DNA from: Symbiodinium natans
Lineage: Eukaryota; Sar; Dinophyceae; Suessiales; Symbiodiniaceae
Length of the DNA stretch: 64,000 nucleotides
Reading direction: 5' to 3'
Assembly (NCBI GenBank): GCA_905221605.1
Contig: CAJNDS010000502.1
Location: 266,501-330,500 of the forward strand
Below the pieces are notes generated by a model. It saw only the letters and a list, made by a program, of their open reading frames with translations, did not search any database and was not told the origin of the DNA. The first letter of the stretch is position 1; each line of letters opens with the position of its first letter. Of the stretch, positions 24,781-33,719 are shown piece by piece. The position numbers and the translations under genes are program-made.

Positions 24781-25233
24781 CCCCCCCCCCTCGTGGACGC
24801 TAGATCCTGGCACAAGCCCGCATCCCAAGCCCTAAAGCTACACGAAAATTGACAACAACAGCCGAACCTCTTCACAACCCTAACAAACTCAGCAGTAGAC
24901 CCCCCCCTCAGGTCTCGTGCTTGCGTTGAGGGTTTATGTCGAGTTCAGGGTTTCGGGCCTGGTTTGGCTTGCAGGGTTTGGGGCGTCTTCCTTGAGCCTC
25001 GCGGGATTTGGGGTCCAGGTCCCGCTAGGCCCCTAAAGACTCTTCAACCCTGCCCCCACCTACACCTAGAGGTCCTATGTATCATTGTAGAAGCGATGGA
25101 GCCCTCACAAATCCTGCAAGTAAACCCTCTGTGAACTGCAGAGCCTGTAAGCCCCAAAAGGCCCCTCAATTCTCAGCAACCAAGTGCCACCAAAAGCCCT
25201 AGAAGTGCAGTGTCGGCGGCAAGCCTCTTGCAG

Positions 25234-25302
25234 CAGGATGAGTTCAGCGCCTTCTGCTGGGAGACGTCCTGGGGCCCCTGCCCTCTCTACTGCACCAGCA
25301 GC
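25234..25302 (+). CDS. Putative exon, class D
   Basis: After cctcttgcAG; starts with Q and reads DEFSAFCWETSWGPCPLYCT. CPLYC matches CPVVC/CPLSC of class D. It lies just before the intron that holds the PLD element. Confidence 0.52.
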
Positions 25303-25468
25303 TGGGCCGAAAGAATCCAATAAGAGAGCACCGGGGGGCTTCTAGCGTGAAGGTTGGAGTCACCTTTTTTTCTGAGCCCTTGTGTCCCTGGAACCCTAAA
25401 CACACACAACAGGGTTTAGGGAAGTGCCGGCGGGTTCGCTTGGAGTTTTTAGAAATGCAAGAGAGAGA

Positions 25469-25469
25469 T

Positions 25470-25522
<53 letters not shown>

Positions 25523-25528
25523 AAGAGA
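25469..25528. repeat. GA dinucleotide microsatellite
   Basis: About 25 GA units with small interruptions; the Arg/Glu and Ser/Leu peptides in its frames are artefacts. Confidence 0.9.
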
Positions 25529-25645
25529 GCACTCTAACCCAAAGCCCGAGAGCCCATCTGAACCCTAGACCCACAGGAAGGCAAGCCGACCCCAAACTGT
25601 CACATATGTATAGATATAGATATAGAGTGTGTATAGACATACATG

Positions 25646-25700
25646 TTTAAATATGTGTGTATATATATGTATGTATGTATGCATGTATGTATGTATGTAT
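25646..25700. repeat. GTAT-rich microsatellite, target of the PLD element
   Basis: GTAT-type repeats run up to the left LTR at 25701 and resume at 29389 as GTATGTATGTAC. The element split a pre-existing microsatellite. Confidence 0.85.
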
Positions 25701-25999
25701 TGTGAAGTCGACCAGCACTGGACTTGCACTAAGCCAATGCAATCACAGCCCGGTCACGCTGTTTTACGACTTCGCGAGTTCAAGCACTTGTGCGCTACGC
25801 CTGAGTGCGTCCGGTCGGACCGCACAGCAACCTAAGAGCTACTGTACGAAACTACCGTGCTCAAAGGCACAAGCTCGGTACTTGAGCCAAAACATTGGCA
25901 TTGTTACGAATTGCAAAACTACGCATGCAAAGGAAAACTACTACAGTACTGGCCCTGGCAGCTTTGCACATGCAGCGTGCGTGCATAGACCTGCTCACA
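25701..25999 (-). repeat. LTR of the PLD element (3' LTR in element orientation)
   Basis: 299 bp, TGTGA...TCACA ends. Its partner is at 29089-29388. On the - strand it contains TTTTGGCTCAAG (25881-25892), identical to the last 12 nt of the dinoflagellate spliced leader as I know it. Confidence 0.85.
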
Positions 26000-26690
26000 T
26001 TCGCCCCTCAGCCGAGGCTTCCAGCTCATCTCGAGCTCGGAGTGCAGCAGGCACTCGCGCTGAACACAGAAAGGGAAGGGAGAGGGTGTCGCGTGCGACC
26101 GCGGTGGTCCGCACATCATGAGCATTGGCATGCGGCAGGGACGCTAGCCCGCACCACCACAACGAACGCACGACGACAGCAACCCTCAGCAGCCCTAAAC
26201 AGCCCTTTCCCTGGAGGTCCTCACCCTTTTGCTGGTGGGCGAGGCTCTTGAATCCTCGAGCTGGTCTCTAGCTGCCAGTACGCAGACTATGGTACAAATG
26301 GTACACTGTACAAACTACCGGCCCTAAGCTACGGCTACGGCTACTCACCTATCCAGAACTACCCTACGGGCTACCGGACTCAGCGAGAGCCGCGCACATC
26401 GCTTGTGCCGCAGCCAGTGCAACTCGCACGCGCTTCGGCGAGCGCACTGCCGCGACCAGGACACGGTCCGCAGCACCTGCAAAAGAGCACCCTCGACAAG
26501 AGGGGCCACAGGCAGGGCGGAGAAGAAAAGTGCGGGGAATGCAAAATGGGCAGGCTTCCAACCTGCCGCGGCTTTTCGCCCGCAGTCACGCAAAAGAAAG
26601 TGCAAAAGGTTGGCGAAGCAACGTGCCGTGCTGCAACGCCTGCTCTGATAATGCGTGGATGCATACCACGCCGCGCCAACTGGCCGCAGC
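26000..26690. other. Internal region of the PLD element downstream of its coding region
   Basis: About 690 bp between the PLD stop and the 3' LTR. Several long frames are open on both strands because of GC bias; none has a recognisable domain. I see no gene here. The - strand 3' end carries the purine-rich GAGGGGCGAA beside the LTR. Confidence 0.5.
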
Positions 26691-27140
26691 CTACTCGATA
26701 CCCTGTGGAGCAGTGTTGGGGGCACGAGTGGCGTTGCCAGCAACGTTGGAGCTACTGGCTCGCTCCAACTGAGGGCGCTTCGCAACCGCCTCATCGAGGG
26801 AGAATGCCTCAGCCGACACCCTCTGGAAATCCTCGACGTAGGACTGCGCGACAGGGTGCGTCTTGGGGACCTCAAGCTTAAGCCCTGCCTCCGCATTGGC
26901 TTTGCTGCTTGTGGTAAAATTGAGGCTCCCAATCAGCACCACCGCGCCGTCAGGCCGCAGTAGGCAAAGGGCCTTGGCATGGTGCAGCCCTTGAATCCCG
27001 CTGCCTACCTTAGCCCCGCGGCCGTCGCGAGCGTAGGCGTCGCGCAAGGATGTGCCGCAACCCACCTTCACCTCGGCACCTGCGGCCGCCAAGCGTTTCA
27101 ACGCTTGCCACTGAGCTTGGTGCGGTGGCATTGTCCCATG
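26691..27140 (-). CDS. C-terminal half of PLD-superfamily nuclease-like protein (frame 2)
   Basis: Continues the domain begun in the upstream ORF, after an apparent -1 shift near 27140. It shows the HKD-type signature: His-His-Ala-Lys at 26971-26985, then Gly-Ser-Leu-Asn-Phe at 26916-26930. The H-x-K and the downstream N of the family motif are present. The usual Asp four residues after Lys is replaced by Leu, with an Asp three residues later. One HKD copy is seen, as in Nuc/Zucchini-type enzymes that work as dimers. Activity is uncertain because of the shift and the displaced Asp. Confidence 0.62.
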   Translation of the reverse strand, partial: HGTMPPHQAQWQALKRLAAAGAEVKVGCGTSLRDAYARDGRGAKVGSGIQGLHHAKALCLLRPDGAVVLIGSLNFTTSSKANAEAGLKLEVPKTHPVAQSYVEDFQRVSAEAFSLDEAVAKRPQLERASSSNVAGNATRAPNTAPQGIE

Positions 27141-28294
27141 TCGGCGACAATCCGAACGCTTGCGCCCTTGCCAAGCGACGCTTCGATTGCCTCGATGCAG
27201 GATGGGCAATCTAAGCTGTAAGCCCGGATGTAGATCACATCCTCTGCTGCTCCAGACCCAAGCAGCGTTTGGGCGGCCTGAATGTATGGCCCGCCCGCAA
27301 GGAATTCCGCTTCTTTGACTGGAGAACTCCTAGCGGGGGCTGGGCCCTTGTTCCTCCGGCCTGGCGTGCGCGCCACAGTGGCAGTGGCGGCACGTTGCAC
27401 GGAGCCGGACTGTGCGTGGGCTGCGCTCGCTCCATTTGCTGGGGCCGCGGCCAGGTCACGACCCGCGAGCCCCTGAAAGCAGGAGAGCCCGCGGCTCTTG
27501 GCCGCGAGTTGGGAGAAACACCCTTCACTGTTCCCCAAACCCAACACCACCTTACCCTTAGCTAGGGCATCGGAGGCGGTACTCCGAATGGAGTCTGTGA
27601 GCGCAGGACCCGCGCCTCGCTGGGCCGCGTGCAAAAACCCTAAGGAACGAGCGGTGTCCATTGCGGCATCGCAATGCCCGCAGCGTCCTTCTGCCAGGTA
27701 AGCACGACAGCCACAGGCAGCTGTCTCCTCCTTGAGGTGCACCCAAACCTTATGGGTCACCTCTTTCTTGGAGCTCGCGACCTCAAACGTCGCTTCGGAG
27801 CCAAGGAGCTGAGACAGCCGCGCCTCGGGGGCCACGGTGTTGCCATGTCGCATATGCGCAATGCGATTGGCAACGGCACGACTCACGTACCACAGAACAG
27901 CACCGCACAAGATCACTACTACCAGAGTGATGGCTGTTCCGGCGACCCACACGGTCCGCCTGGCCCCATGGCCGATTTCCTCGACAACGTCGGCCGAAAC
28001 CGTTGCAACCGCGTGCATGGAGTCCTCGACAACATGCACAACCCCGCGGTGCAACTGCAAGGCAATCGGCGCCGACGCTGCAGCCGCCAGGCCCCACCAG
28101 CCGTTGATGTTCCCGTTGAGGGCGTGCATCAACCGATTGAGGAGCCCGCGACCCAGGAAAAAGGGGGTCCGCGGCGGAAGCGGAACACTCGGCGGCGGCC
28201 GGGCCGACCCGCACGGGAAAGCTGGGATCCAGCTTGTGCTTGGGCGGGGTTGGAGCGCGGCAACAATGCCCGCGGCGAAAGCGCCCCGGGCGTA
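27098..28294 (-). CDS. Membrane segment, SWIM zinc finger and N-terminal half of PLD-like domain
   Basis: Open on the - strand from 28294 to a stop at 27098. In order it has a Pro-rich lead (about 28290-28130), a hydrophobic segment of about 22 residues near 27870-27950 (core AITLVVVILCGAVLWYV), then CGCRAYLAEGRCGHC at 27670-27719. That last element fits the SWIM zinc-finger pattern CxC...CxH. A low-complexity Ala-rich linker follows, then YIRAYSLDCPSCIEAIEASL and VRIVADMGQ, typical of the first strand and helices of a PLD fold. The frame closes just after that point while the next frame carries on the domain. SWIM plus PLD suggests nucleic-acid binding and cleavage; that is inference. Confidence 0.62.
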   Translation of the reverse strand, partial: YARGAFAAGIVAALQPRPSTSWIPAFPCGSARPPPSVPLPPRTPFFLGRGLLNRLMHALNGNINGWWGLAAAASAPIALQLHRGVVHVVEDSMHAVATVSADVVEEIGHGARRTVWVAGTAITLVVVILCGAVLWYVSRAVANRIAHMRHGNTVAPEARLSQLLGSEATFEVASSKKEVTHKVWVHLKEETAACGCRAYLAEGRCGHCDAAMDTARSLGFLHAAQRGAGPALTDSIRSTASDALAKGKVVLGLGNSEGCFSQLAAKSRGLSCFQGLAGRDLAAAPANGASAAHAQSGSVQRAATATVARTPGRRNKGPAPARSSPVKEAEFLAGGPYIQAAQTLLGSGAAEDVIYIRAYSLDCPSCIEAIEASLGKGASVRIVADMGQCHRTKLSGKR

Positions 28295-28904
28295 CTAGGA
28301 GGGTGGCTTTGGTGCTTAAGGCGTCAAGGTCACGGGAGCTCACCGTGACTCCACGCGCCCCCAGCGCGAGGACAATCCGCGAAACGCGCGTCAAGTAGTC
28401 CGCGACCGGTTCTTGGTCTGGACGGAAAATCGCGCGCAGCTCCGCCTGCAAGCCCTCTGCGGTGCCTGGCACTGAACCTGCTGTCGACGGCGGACCGGAC
28501 GGTCCCGCCGGGCGGGACCCTGGTGCCGTAGCAGGGACATAGGCAGCACCGGTAGGGACCATGGCCAGCTCCCTAGCCGCGGCGCTGACGTCCACCCGCG
28601 GCGGACTGTCGCCTCCAGCGCCCGAGGCCTCAGGGACTAGCTCGGAGTCCTCTTCTTCTTCCTCTTCCTCCTCGTCCTCGCCTTCGGCGTCGTGGAGGAA
28701 CTTCATGACCTTTCGCCAGAGAGCCGCCTCCTGCTCTGGCGTTGTGCTAACCCCATCCCGCTTGGACAACGGACGACTGCCGGTCTCCCTACGCCACTTA
28801 AGCCAAGCGACGTAGCTCATCCGCTCGGGATAGGGAACGTCACCACCCTCGATCGCTTCGAGGAGGGTGACGCCCTCGGCCTGACCTGCAACCTCTGCGG
28901 ACAT
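28285..28904 (-). CDS. Gag-like N-terminal protein of the PLD element
   Basis: First ATG at 28904-28902 (MSAEVAGQ). The ORF has an N-terminal helical segment with PERMSYVAWLKW, an acidic Glu run (about 28680-28640), a Pro/Ala linker, then LQAELRAIFRPDQEPVADYL followed by TRVSRIVLALGARG. This resembles the middle of retrotransposon Gag domains. The same frame stays open to 27783 but loses protein character near 28290, where the next frame takes over. The overlap (28285-28297) would suit a +1 frameshift or an indel. The Gag assignment rests on pattern, not a search. Confidence 0.5.
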
Positions 28905-28905
28905 C

Positions 28906-28985
28906 GCCGCGCCTTGGTTAGCAGGCCGCAGGCGTGGCACACGAAGCGCCGCGCCTTGGTTAACAGGCCGCAAGCGTGGCACACA
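28906..28985. repeat. 42-bp tandem duplication in the leader of the PLD element
   Basis: Two near-identical copies of GCCGCGCCTTGGTTA followed by CAGGCCGCA and GCGTGGCACAC, differing at two positions, just upstream of the Gag-like ATG. Confidence 0.75.
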
Positions 28986-29065
28986 GTCCACGCGTCCAGG
29001 TCACGGACCGCGACAGACAAGCAAAGCAATGCTTGCCCACTCGGGCCGTAGGCACAAGAGCTGTA

Positions 29066-29088
29066 CGTTTCCCAGAACAGCCCCCAAT
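29066..29088 (-). promoter_or_regulatory. Putative primer-binding site of the PLD element
   Basis: On the - strand the LTR end CTTCACA is followed by ATTGGGGGCTGTTCTGGG. The position and the TGG start fit a tRNA 3'-end primer site. The tRNA is not identified. Confidence 0.4.
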
Positions 29089-29388
29089 TGTGAAGTCGAC
29101 CAGCACTGGACTTGCACTAAGCCAATGCAATCACAGCCCGGTCACGCTGTTTTACGACTTCGCGAGTTCAAGCACTTGTGCAGCTACGCCTGAGTGCGTC
29201 CGGTCGGACCGCACAGCAACCTAAGAGCTACTGTACGACACTACCGTGCTCAAAGGCACAAGCTCGGTACTTGAGCCAAAACATTGGCATTGTTACGAAT
29301 TGCAAAACTACGCATGCAAAGGAAAACTACTACAGTACTGGCCCTGGCAGCTTTGCACATGCAGCGTGCGTGCATAGACCTGCTCACA
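29089..29388 (-). repeat. LTR of the PLD element (5' LTR in element orientation)
   Basis: 300 bp, nearly identical to 25701-25999. It carries the same spliced-leader-like TTTTGGCTCAAG on the - strand (29270-29281), preceded by GCCA and three extra bases. Confidence 0.85.
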
Positions 29389-29496
29389 GTATGTATGTAC
29401 ATATGTACATATGTATATGTACAAAATACACAATGGTTCTCCTTCGCCACTTGGTACCCTAAACCCTCAACCCCAAACCGCCCTGACCTCTGCCAG

Positions 29497-29551
29497 GCAA
29501 CGAGACGCAGTGCTTCACGTATGGCTACGACTCGCGGCTTGCTCGAAAGAG
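29497..29551 (+). CDS. Putative exon, class A
   Basis: Acceptor ctctgccAG, donor AAGAG|GTTTGG. Reads NETQCFTYGYDSRLARK with an NET sequon. C-strand repeats before and G-strand after. First exon downstream of the PLD element. Confidence 0.58.
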
Positions 29552-29666
29552 GTTTGGGGTGGGCTGCCACAACCTGAGACCCTCAGCATCCGAACCGTTG
29601 GGTTCTAGACCGTATGCTGGGAGTATGCTGGGAGCATGCCACGGCCATTCCTGAAGGTCCCAGAAC

Positions 29667-30232
29667 AACCGTCGAGGCGCGTGGTAATGTTGGACTGGCT
29701 TTAGTGAGAAGGGGCACTATTATGCGATGTTCCGGAAATCCTATAGGGGACCCCCCATTGTTTAGGGTGGTCCTCAATTATGCGATGTTTGCCGGCCGGG
29801 GTTGAAGGGCGGGGGGCCGGGGAGCCAAAAACTAAAAACAGTTTTGAATAAGAAACTCCGGTTTTTTTGGTGTCCAGCCTTATTTAAATTCTTTTCAAAA
29901 TTTCATTACGAAACAGGCCCCCAAACAGTTTTCCAAGGGAGTAGCCCACGAGCTGCCCTGATTCGCTTTAGCAAGTTGTTTCGGTGGTCCGCATTTATGC
30001 GGAGCCCCGGCGACCGTGGAGCTACAAAGCCTGGAAAGCTTAGACCCTCAAGCTTCAAGGCTTCCCCTCAACCCTCGACCCCTAGCCGCCCTACCCCCAG
30101 CCCCGTCCCAGCCCCAGCCCACACTATTCAGGATCCCCGAAAACCCCAAAATTGTTTGGGGGGGGGGGGGGGGGGGGGGGGCCCCTACGTACTAAAGCGA
30201 GTCCAACATTATCGCGCACGCATTTGGTTGGG
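29667..30232. mobile_element. MITE-like element with ~50-bp imperfect terminal inverted repeats
   Basis: The left end carries GGTAATGTTGGACTGGCTTT at 29689 and AAGGGGC at 29710; the right end has its inverted counterpart GCCCCTACGTACTAAAGCGA at 30181. The pairing extends outward to CAACC/GGTTG. About 565 bp, containing a G run at 30158-30181. No transposase seen, so non-autonomous. The target duplication is not clear. Confidence 0.55.
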
Positions 30233-30819
30233 GGGAGGGGGTGGGGGGGAGGATGAAAACACTGTAGGTGTCGATGCAGTATCCACTTGCTCCACACAGT
30301 AGCCGCGCGCAAGAATGCTACATGTTGTAGCTTTCACGGAAAGCTCCACGTGGCGGACAAAAGCAGGCAGCGTTTCAAACACCTGCAGGCATCGCAACCG
30401 ACATGGCCGGTGCGATCAAGTCAGTAAGTTCACACCGCCTCCAGCACTCTCCGGCCTGGCGAGTGCAAAGAGCTTGGCGAGGAGCCATGCGGCCCAAAGC
30501 AATGATTCATCTCAGCGGGTTTTTTGTGGTGTCCTAGCAAAACTGCGCACCGGTGAATCGGATATCGCCTCCGACAACACGACACGGCAGCTCCTGCCTT
30601 TGCCACTGAACTTGGCTGCAGGCTTTTTGGCGCCTGCAGCTTTCCGTAAAGTTCGCAACTGCTTGGGCTTCAACTTCCACTGGCTGCAGCGAACAGAACG
30701 TGCAGTCGCAAACAAAAACTCGCCGCAGCCAGTCGAGCGTCCAGCCGGCAGGTGACTCGGCACGTGACATTCACTCAAAGTTTGGGCCCTAAGCCCTCTA
30801 AGCCCTCTAAGTCCTCTAC

Positions 30820-30827
30820 TACTACTT

Positions 30828-30885
<58 letters not shown>

Positions 30886-30886
30886 G

Positions 30887-30981
<95 letters not shown>
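30820..30981. repeat. CTA/TAC trinucleotide microsatellite
   Basis: About 50 units; produces poly-Thr, poly-Ser and poly-Val frames that are not genes. Confidence 0.92.
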
Positions 30982-30983
<2 letters not shown>

Positions 30984-30997
30984 TGACCCCTAAAGAG

Positions 30998-31030
30998 TGC
31001 GCCTCGGCCCACGGCAATCCGTGGTTTCGG
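30998..31030 (+). CDS. Possible short exon
   Basis: Between AAAGAG and GTTTGC; reads CASAHGNPWFR. Directly follows the CTA microsatellite. Confidence 0.35.
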
Positions 31031-31486
31031 GTTTGCTGGGTAGGCTTGTGGGGATGTTTGTATTTCCTTTTTCTTGGGTTAAGGGTTTGACATACTTGAA
31101 GGGCCAACCTAGTTTGGGGTCTTGAGTTTGTTGTGATGGTTCTCTTCGGCTTCGAGCACTGATGATGAAGAGTGCATGGTCAACAGCTGAATCCCCGTCA
31201 ACTTTCCAAAAACCTCCTACTTCTACGTGACTTCATGGCTGATAGCTAGCAGCTATAAGTACGGTTGGAGGCAGCGTATCTTTGTAGTCACCATCCCCCC
31301 CAAACAAAGTTTGCGCATGAATGCATATCCCTGCTTATGACTGCCCATGAACCTCCACCACTCCACAACACATGAAGCCAGAGCTCAAATCTCTCAGATA
31401 CATGTTCAAACTCGCCAAGCCCTAAACCCTGAACCCTCCGCCTTCCCCCACAATAAAAGCAAACACGCAAAGCCCTCAAAGCCCAG

Positions 31487-31530
31487 GTTCGGGAATCAGA
31501 ACTACTCCGCCGCGGACTCAGAACTTGCTG
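31487..31530 (+). CDS. Putative exon with NYS sequon
   Basis: Acceptor agcccAG, donor CTG|GTTCTC. Reads FGNQNYSAADSELA. No Cys, but the sequon fits the series. Confidence 0.38.
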
Positions 31531-31859
31531 GTTCTCATGGACTCAGCTGGAAAGCCAACCATGGTTCTTGGTAGGGCTAAACGATATTTAACGTTCGAGT
31601 GTTGGTTTGCGTTGGTTTTTTTGGGGGTTAGGCCCTTGCCATCTTCCCGTGTTGGGTAGGATCATGGTTCTCTGAACCACCGATGTTTTTGGGTTCAGGG
31701 TTGCCTTCGTAGACCAGGTTTGGGCCCATTGGTGGTGGGGAGTTGGGTCGGGTTATGTAGTAGCTGTGCATAGGGTTTTGTAGGTCTAGTGTTTTGCTGG
31801 GGTCGGATTCCAGCCACCCGACCAAGTGGTTTTTTTCTCCCTATACTGCCTGCTATACC

Positions 31860-32290
31860 ATCTTGCGACATAAGCTCCAGCACGGTTGAAGTAAACATCG
31901 AGATATTTGTAAACATCGCGTTGTTAGTCAGATCATGACTGTAGCTGTACAGCACTTGGGCAGTGGCTTTGTTTCTTCTCCCACTGCTTTGTTGGCATAT
32001 GTGGCAATCTTGCATCAAGATATTTCTCGCACGCATACATGTCATTAAGCTCAGCTCGTGATTTTCGCTGTTTTCCCACCGCTGCTGTACAGCTTCTGTT
32101 CAAAAATGTTGGGTTCTGGCCTGTTTACGATGTCGCAAGTCCGTGCAATAATGTTGGATGCTTCACCGTGTTCCATAAAACAATCACGAAACTTATCCTT
32201 AAGCACTTCTTCTGGAACTGTTTTGTCTAGAAACTTTGTGTAGATCAGTTCCAAGATCATCCCATGTCATCAACCGTTCTAACAGCACCG
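31860..32290 (-). pseudogene. AT-rich coding remnant, unrecognised
   Basis: An island without telomeric repeats and visibly more AT-rich than its surroundings. The - strand ORF 32051-32260 reads FLDKTVPEEVLKDKFRDCFM and continues through NIIARTCDIVNRPEPNIFEQ. A second - strand frame (to about 31840) carries protein-like sequence such as ARNILMQDCHICQQSSGRRN. The two frames could be one broken gene. No family recognised; codon use differs from the Cys-rich exons, hinting at another origin. Confidence 0.35.
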
Positions 32291-32345
32291 AAGTTCATTG
32301 CGTACTTGTCCCTAAATCTTGAACCCCGAATCCTGAACCCCTGGC

Positions 32346-32434
32346 TGATTCTCACTAGGGAATGAGGAAATGAGCTACCCTAAAAATACCCTTTAAGGAA
32401 TGATTTCGGGCCCCTAGTTCCCTCATTTTTTAAG
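32346..32434. mobile_element. Degenerate inverted-repeat element
   Basis: CTAGGGAATGAGGAAATGAG pairs with a downstream CTAGTTCCCTCATT about 50 bp away. Related to the palindrome at 32549. Confidence 0.4.
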
Positions 32435-32475
32435 AAGAGCCCTGAACTACTCCGACATCGTACGCGCCATGCAAG

Positions 32476-32532
32476 GACTACCAGGAGTTCTGCGCACCGA
32501 TGGCCACGGGCTGCCCCTGCGACGCTCAGCAC
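32476..32532 (+). CDS. Putative exon, class C
   Basis: Reads KDYQEFCAPMATGCPCDAQH, with YQEFC like YQDFC at 17244 and GCPC of class C. It sits between two inverted-repeat elements. The acceptor may be at ATGCAAG or CTACCAG. Another frame is also open. Confidence 0.5.
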
Positions 32533-32548
32533 CGTGGCCCAAAAAGCT

Positions 32549-32668
32549 GGCTGGTTCTTAAAAAGGGAATGAGGGAATGAGGGCCCTATACATACGCCCT
32601 AATATGATCCTTTAAAGGGTATGTATGTATAGGGCCCTCGTTCCCTCCTTCCCTACTAAGAACCAGCC
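32549..32668. mobile_element. 120-bp palindromic MITE-like element
   Basis: Starts GGCTGGTTCTTA and ends TAAGAACCAGCC. The arms continue inward as AGGGCCCTATACATAC and its complement GTATGTATAGGGCCCT around a short loop. It lies 16 bp after the class C exon. Confidence 0.7.
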
Positions 32669-32762
32669 AAAAAAAATGTGGGCACGGGGCTCTAGCCTCC
32701 AACTCCGGGTTTGTGAGCTTGCTGGTTTCTAGCTGGGTTTAGGGTTTGGGGTTGGGATGTTC

Positions 32763-32845
32763 ACCCCCTTATACAAACAGTCCTGAATGGGGATGATAGT
32801 ACCCCCTATGATAATCTCCATTCAAGACTGTTAGTACAACGGGGA
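32763..32845. mobile_element. Hairpin element related to 14764-14827
   Basis: CCCCCTTATACAAACAGTCC at the left and GACTGTTAGTACAACGGGG at the right form an imperfect inverted repeat. Left arm nearly identical to the 14.8-kb copy. Confidence 0.6.
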
Positions 32846-33185
32846 ACATCCCAAGTTTAGGGTTTAGTACAATTCTGAGCTTCCAAGCCTTGATAGTAAA
32901 AATAGGGCAGGGGAGAGCTTTCCGATGATCGATTGTTTGGGGTTTGGGGGCTTTGAGGCTTGGGTTGTTTATGGTTCACCCCCCCCCTCTGCCCTCCGAT
33001 TTACGCTCTGTCTCCGAAGTCGTTTCAAAGTTCTCAGGATACTGAGGATTATGTCATGAAGGTTCAAACTCGCCAAACGCCCCAAACACCCCCCAAAACA
33101 GGTCAACAAAAAAAGAAGAGACACAGCAGCCCTAAACCCCGAAAAGCCCCCAAATCCAATTGCAACCCAAAGCGCCGCACCCCAG

Positions 33186-33228
33186 GTTCGAGAACAAGTG
33201 CGCGGATCAGTGGGGTGCTCGCTGGCAT
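33186..33228 (+). CDS. Putative exon
   Basis: Acceptor caccccAG, donor CAT|GTGGGC. Reads FENKCADQWGARWH. One Cys; DQW recalls CNDQWE of class C. Confidence 0.42.
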
Positions 33229-33274
33229 GTGGGCATTTGAGCGTTTATGGGACCTAGGGTTTGTGCGCTTTATT

Positions 33275-33403
33275 AGGGCCCCAAAAAGGACACAAGCATA
33301 AGCATTTTATAGGGATATCCCTACCTTATAGGGCTTCATTCTAAGGGGGTTTATATGGGATATCCCTACCCTAATTTTTGCTTATGTGCTTTTTTGGGGC
33401 CCT
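33275..33403. mobile_element. MITE-like element with ~40-bp inverted repeats
   Basis: Begins AGGGCCCCAAAAAGGACAC and ends with the inverted counterpart TTTTTTGGGGCCCT. Inner arms carry AGGGATATCCCTACC and GGGATATCCCTACCC. Confidence 0.6.
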
Positions 33404-33719
33404 ACTTTAGGGTTTAGGGTGTACGGTTTGGGGGTGCAGGGCCTCTGCATAGGACTAAACCATGTGATGAGGGGTCACTGGCGCACGGGCCCGACGTGCT
33501 CTTGCACTAGTTGTACTTCTACATACACACGTATACGTATCTTTTATTTGCAAACTTTTTTTAAGGTACAAGCATAAATACCTAAATACATATATTAATA
33601 CATAAGCTCTTTTGTGAGCAAGCCTGTGGCTAGAGTTTGTAGGGGCTTTATGTTTTGGGTTGAGGTGCTTTGCACCCAAACCCTAAGCCGTAAAACCTCA
33701 ACCCCAAACGCAAGAGGGC

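Larger units (their letters stand above)
25701..29388 (-). mobile_element. LTR retroelement carrying a SWIM zinc finger and PLD-like nuclease, no reverse transcriptase
   Basis: Two direct repeats of 299 and 300 bp begin TGTGAAG and end CTCACA, the TG...CA form of LTRs. They are flanked by GTAT on both sides (4-8 bp, ambiguous in a GTAT microsatellite). Read on the - strand, the LTR at 29089 is followed inside by ATTGGGGGCTGTTCTGGG, a plausible primer site. A purine tract, GAGGGGCGAA, precedes the other LTR. The coding order on the - strand is Gag-like, membrane segment, SWIM finger, PLD half 1, PLD half 2, in shifted frames. No reverse transcriptase, integrase or protease is visible, so it is non-autonomous or deleted. 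The LTRs differ by one substitution and one 1-bp indel, which implies a recent insertion. Confidence 0.8.

Noticed and set aside
26260-26370. Exon-like Tyr-rich frame (YADYGTNG) after ctgccAG
   Set aside because: It lies inside the PLD retroelement, so it cannot be an old exon of the surrounding gene; it contains a small GGCTAC tandem repeat.
25895-28998. Many + strand ORFs over the PLD element
   Set aside because: GC-rich shadows of the - strand coding region; they lack domains, while the - strand frames carry SWIM and HKD motifs.
30752-31107. Long poly-Thr, poly-Ser and poly-Val ORFs
   Set aside because: They are translations of the CTA microsatellite on both strands.
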